Origin: Micromonosporaceae bacterium
GTDB taxonomy: Bacteria; Actinomycetota; Actinomycetes; Mycobacteriales; Micromonosporaceae
Direction of reading: 5' to 3'
NCBI GenBank assembly: GCA_019690055.1
Contig: JADGGF010000199.1
Span: 1-7,829 of the forward strand
DNA: 7,829 nt
In this document: in pieces, positions 5,443-7,829 of the stretch
Layout of the letters: each line of letters begins with the position of its first letter
Numbering within the stretch: position 1 is the first letter of the stretch
Notes under the pieces: model-generated
Seen by the model: the letters and a program-made list of their open reading frames with translations, nothing else
The model's database searches: none
What the model was told of the DNA's origin: nothing
Position numbers and translations under genes: made by a program

Positions 5443-6744
5443 GCGACCATCGCCGACGACCCGTTGGGCGGCACCATCCGGCGTACGGTGCTGCCCAACG
5501 GGCTGCGGGTGATCACCGAATCGGTGCCGGCGATGCGCAGCGTCTCGTTCGGCATCTGGGTGGCGGTCGGGTCGCGGGACGAGAGCGCGCCGCTGGCCGG
5601 CGTGTCGCACTTCCTGGAACACCTGCTGTTCAAGGGAACACGGCGGCGCGGCGCCTTGGAGATATCGGCTGCCATCGAAGCGGTCGGTGGTGAGACGAAC
5701 GCCTTCACCACCAAGGAGTACACCTGCTACTACGCGCGGGTGCTCGACGCCGACCTGCCGTTGGCCATCGACGTCATGTGTGACCTCGTGGTCGACTCTG
5801 TGCTGGCACCCTCCGATGTGGAGACCGAGCGCGGGGTGATCCTCGAAGAGATCGCCATGCATGACGACGAGCCGGGCGAAGAGGTGCACGACCTGTTCGC
5901 GGAGACGCTCTACGGCGAGCATCCGCTCGGGCGGCTCATCTCCGGCACGGTCGACACGATCTCGGCGATGACCCGCCGACAGATTCAGTCGTTCTACCAG
6001 CGCCGGTACGTCCCCGAGGCCATGGTGGTGGCGGCGGCGGGGAACCTGGAGCACGCGGCGGTGGTCCGGCTGGTCCGGGAGGCATTCGCCCACCGGAACA
6101 CGCCGGCCGTGCCGCTGCCGCGCCGGGGTATCGGGTCACGCTCGGCGCCCCGGACGCGCCCCGGGCGGGTGGCCGTGCGGGACAAGGACACCGAGCAGGC
6201 GCACCTGGTGCTCGGCGGGGCCGCCTACGCCCGCAACGACCCGCGCCGGTTCGCCCTCGGCGTGCTGAACAACGCGGTCGGCGGCGGGATGTCGTCCCGG
6301 CTGTTCCAGGAGATCCGGGAACGCCGGGGGCTGGCCTACTCGGTGTACTCCTACACCAACCAATATGCCGATATTGGGATGTACGGAGTTTATGCGGGTT
6401 GCGCCCCCGGCAAGGCCGAGGAGGTGCTGGCGCTGACCCGTGAGGAGCTGGCCCGGGTGGCCGAGCACGGCATCACGGACGAGGAGATCAGGCGCGGCAA
6501 GGGCATGCTCAAGGGCTCGCTTGTGCTCGGCCTCGAGGACACCGGCTCGCGGATGTCCCGGCTCGGCAAGGGCGAGCTGCTCTACGACGAGCTGTTCACC
6601 GTCGACCAGGTCCTCGCCGCCGTCGACGCGGTCACCCCGGACGAGGTGCGGGCGGTCGCCCGCGAGGTGTACGGCCAGCAGCCCTCGCTCGCCGTGGTCG
6701 GCCCCTTCGCTGACCATGACTTCTCCGAGTACGTCCGCGCCTGA
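5407..6744 (+). CDS. M16-family zinc metallopeptidase (processing peptidase-like)
   Basis: This is an M16 (pitrilysin/insulinase clan) protease of the mitochondrial-processing-peptidase-like group, related to the mycobacterial PepR type that follows pnp in many actinobacteria. The inverted zinc motif HFLEH (residues 68-72) is intact; Glu71 would be the catalytic base, and His68, His72 and Glu148 of ERGVILEEI the zinc ligands. The C-terminal half keeps the conserved RRGLAYSVYSYTNQYADIG block. It shows no signal peptide or membrane helix, so it is presumably cytoplasmic; its substrate is not known from the sequence. GTG 5407 gives 445 residues, close to the family norm. ATG 5326 would add 27 residues made largely of VPRSRT-type repeats and has no ribosome-binding site. 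The codons around 6361-6405 are AT-rich and hold a perfect inverted repeat. The last codons belong to the first copy of a 25-nt tandem repeat. Confidence 0.93.
   Translation: MPPGRTVPRSRTATIADDPLGGTIRRTVLPNGLRVITESVPAMRSVSFGIWVAVGSRDESAPLAGVSHFLEHLLFKGTRRRGALEISAAIEAVGGETNAFTTKEYTCYYARVLDADLPLAIDVMCDLVVDSVLAPSDVETERGVILEEIAMHDDEPGEEVHDLFAETLYGEHPLGRLISGTVDTISAMTRRQIQSFYQRRYVPEAMVVAAAGNLEHAAVVRLVREAFAHRNTPAVPLPRRGIGSRSAPRTRPGRVAVRDKDTEQAHLVLGGAAYARNDPRRFALGVLNNAVGGGMSSRLFQEIRERRGLAYSVYSYTNQYADIGMYGVYAGCAPGKAEEVLALTREELARVAEHGITDEEIRRGKGMLKGSLVLGLEDTGSRMSRLGKGELLYDELFTVDQVLAAVDAVTPDEVRAVAREVYGQQPSLAVVGPFADHDFSEYVRA
6360..6377. repeat. Perfect inverted repeat within the peptidase gene
   Basis: CCAATATGCCGATATTGG is a 7-bp inverted repeat (CCAATAT/ATATTGG) with a 4-bp spacer. 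It lies in an AT-rich codon patch encoding NQYADIG. It looks like a dimeric regulator's operator or a small RNA hairpin, but its function is unknown. Confidence 0.55.
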
Positions 6745-6819
6745 CTTCTCCGAGTACGTCCGCGCCTGATTTCTCCGAGTTACGTCCGCCCCGGTTTTCT
6801 CCGAGTCGCGTCCGGGCCT
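6718..6819 (+). repeat. 25-nt tandem repeat across the peptidase stop codon
   Basis: Four units lie at 6718-6742, 6743-6767, 6768-6793 and 6794-6819. The first two are identical over 25 nt; the third and fourth are 26 nt and diverged. All contain TTCTCCGAGT followed by an (A)CGTCCG-like segment. The first unit encodes the end of the peptidase (DFSEYVR), and the stop TGA spans the junction of units one and two. The later copies are untranslated. Confidence 0.92.
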
Positions 6820-6824
6820 GACCC

Positions 6825-6847
6825 GGGGCCGCCTTAACGGTGGCCCT
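6825..6847 (+). terminator. Probable terminator of the truB-to-peptidase block
   Basis: GGGCCGCC (6826-6833) pairs with GGTGGCCC (6839-6846) through 8 base pairs including one G-U, around loop TTAAC; the flanking G and T can add a ninth wobble pair. It follows the peptidase stop by about 80 bases, with the 25-nt repeats between. No T run follows. It separates the conserved block from the next gene. Confidence 0.55.
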
Positions 6848-6861
6848 TGCGCGGGTATTGA
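6834..6861 (+). promoter_or_regulatory. Weak candidate promoter for the downstream hypothetical gene
   Basis: TTAACG (6834-6839) and TATTGA (6856-6861) are separated by 16 bases and resemble -35 and -10 boxes. Transcription would start near 6868-6872, just before ATG 6873/6876, giving an almost leaderless mRNA, which is common in actinobacteria. The element overlaps the terminator hairpin. Both boxes are imperfect. Confidence 0.22.
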
Positions 6862-6875
6862 TCGTGTGGAGCATG

Positions 6876-7694
6876 ATGTCCGGCGTGACCGACATCAACG
6901 TGGAGCTCGTCGTAGCCCTGGTCTCGGCCGTGCTGTCGCTCGGCGCCGGCATCTTCAGCGCCCGCGCCAACCGCAAGGCCCGGGAGTTCGAGCATGAGCT
7001 GGAGCGACGCCGCAAGGCGGAGGACGAGGTCGCCACCGCGCTGCGCATCCTGCGCCAGTACCGGGACCCGCTGCTCGACGCCGCCCACACGCTGCAGAGC
7101 CGCATCTACAACATCGTCCGCAACGGTTACCTGGCCAATTGGCTGCGCTGCGGCGACCCGGAGCAGGAGCGCTACGCCCGCGACTACACCGTGTACGCGC
7201 TGGCCGAGTACCTGACCTGGGTCGAGATCGTCCGCCGGGAGCTGCGCTTCCTCGACGTCGGCGACGAGGCCCACAACCGCCAGCTCATGGCGCTGCTCAT
7301 GCAGGCCCAGCTCACGATTCAGGCCTCCGAGGGGCTGAGCGGTCCGTTCCGGATCTTCCGGGGGCATCAGCGGGCGATCGCCGAGGTGATGATGGTGCCG
7401 ACCGGCGCGTCCGAGGGGCCACGCAGCGAGTGCATGGGGTACGCGACGTTCTGCGAGCGGCTCGACGAGGACCCGGACTTCCGGGTCTGGTTCGACCGGC
7501 TGCGCCGGGAGGTCGACGAGCTGGTCGAGCGGGGTCGCGACGACCGGCTGGTACGCCTGCAGAACGACCTGGTGGACCTCATCGACCACCTCGACCCGAA
7601 GGCGCTGCGCATCCCCGCGCAGTTCCGCCACCGGCTGCCCCTGCCGCCGTCGGTCAGCCCCGGCGTCCCGACCCAGGCGGCGCCGCGCGCCTGA
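6876..7694 (+). CDS. Uncharacterised protein with one N-terminal membrane helix and coiled coil
   Basis: I do not recognise a named family. From ATG 6876 the product has 272 residues. Residues about 7-28 form one hydrophobic helix (VELVVALVSAVLSLGAGIF), followed by Arg/Lys-rich sequence, so the C-terminal part should face the cytoplasm. Residues about 32-60 are strongly charged and helical, probably a coiled coil. Next is YRDPLLDAAHTLQSRIYN (62-79), which looks like a conserved core; I recall similar motifs in uncharacterised bacterial proteins but cannot confirm it. The rest is mainly helical and acidic, ending in a Pro-rich tail. No catalytic motif is visible. The start is uncertain: GGAG at 6868-6871 sits 4 bases before 6876, while GTG 6840, ATG 6873 and GTG 6885 are in-frame alternatives. 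The codon use is GC-rich like its neighbours, so it is probably a real resident gene transcribed separately from the upstream block. Confidence 0.8.
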   Translation: MSGVTDINVELVVALVSAVLSLGAGIFSARANRKAREFEHELERRRKAEDEVATALRILRQYRDPLLDAAHTLQSRIYNIVRNGYLANWLRCGDPEQERYARDYTVYALAEYLTWVEIVRRELRFLDVGDEAHNRQLMALLMQAQLTIQASEGLSGPFRIFRGHQRAIAEVMMVPTGASEGPRSECMGYATFCERLDEDPDFRVWFDRLRREVDELVERGRDDRLVRLQNDLVDLIDHLDPKALRIPAQFRHRLPLPPSVSPGVPTQAAPRA

Positions 7695-7829
7695 GCGTCA
7701 GGAACCTTCGCTGCTGGAGGCGCGCGAAATACATACAGTCATTCGGCGTGGTGAACCGCGGGCCTCGGCGGGCTCGTGGTCCTCGGGTCCTTGTCTGGTC
7801 CTGTCTCGTATAAACATAAGACGCAGCCG

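Noticed and set aside
2938..6093. Very long open reading frame on the - strand opposite pnp and the peptidase gene
   Set aside because: Long antisense open frames are expected opposite GC-rich genes with biased third positions. The translation has no recognisable domain and a skewed Arg/Gly/His-rich composition, while the + strand encodes two clear conserved proteins.

Overview
This is a GC-rich actinobacterial window. The gene content, the S15 and PNPase sequences and the heavy use of G/C-ending codons suggest a Micromonosporaceae-type organism, though I cannot place the genus without a search. It carries a conserved housekeeping block, all on the + strand, in the order truB (tRNA pseudouridine-55 synthase), ribF (riboflavin kinase/FAD synthetase), rpsO (ribosomal protein S15), pnp (polynucleotide phosphorylase) and an M16-family zinc metallopeptidase. 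After a probable terminator comes a sixth gene for an uncharacterised protein with one predicted membrane helix.

Layout: 1-181 is upstream sequence in which I can call no gene. truB (182-1210) and ribF (1212-2156) are one base apart and look translationally coupled. A gap of about 130 bases before rpsO (2289-2558) holds a promoter-like element and a leader that folds into consecutive hairpins, a plausible site for S15 autoregulation. The rpsO-pnp gap (2559-2955) is the longest non-coding stretch. It holds a perfect 12-bp hairpin, a seven-unit array of degenerate 15-nt tandem repeats, further hairpins and a 12-bp perfect palindrome. pnp (2956-5307) is followed by the M16 peptidase, whose best-supported start is GTG 5407. 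The membrane-anchored hypothetical gene (about 6876-7694) follows a hairpin terminator at 6825-6847. The last 135 bases are non-coding with two small AT-rich patches.

The genes form a classic translation/RNA-metabolism cluster: tRNA modification, flavin cofactor synthesis, a ribosomal protein and an mRNA-decay exonuclease. The genes themselves are ordinary. What stands out is that four unrelated short tandem-repeat arrays (units of about 24, 15, 18 and 25 nt) sit at gene boundaries: the 3' end of truB, the pnp leader, the 5' end of the peptidase gene and its 3' end. Two of them overlap ribosome-binding sites. There are also two small islands of AT-rich codons, one carrying a promoter-like sequence inside ribF and one a perfect inverted repeat inside the peptidase gene. 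I found no CRISPR array, transposon, tRNA or defence system.
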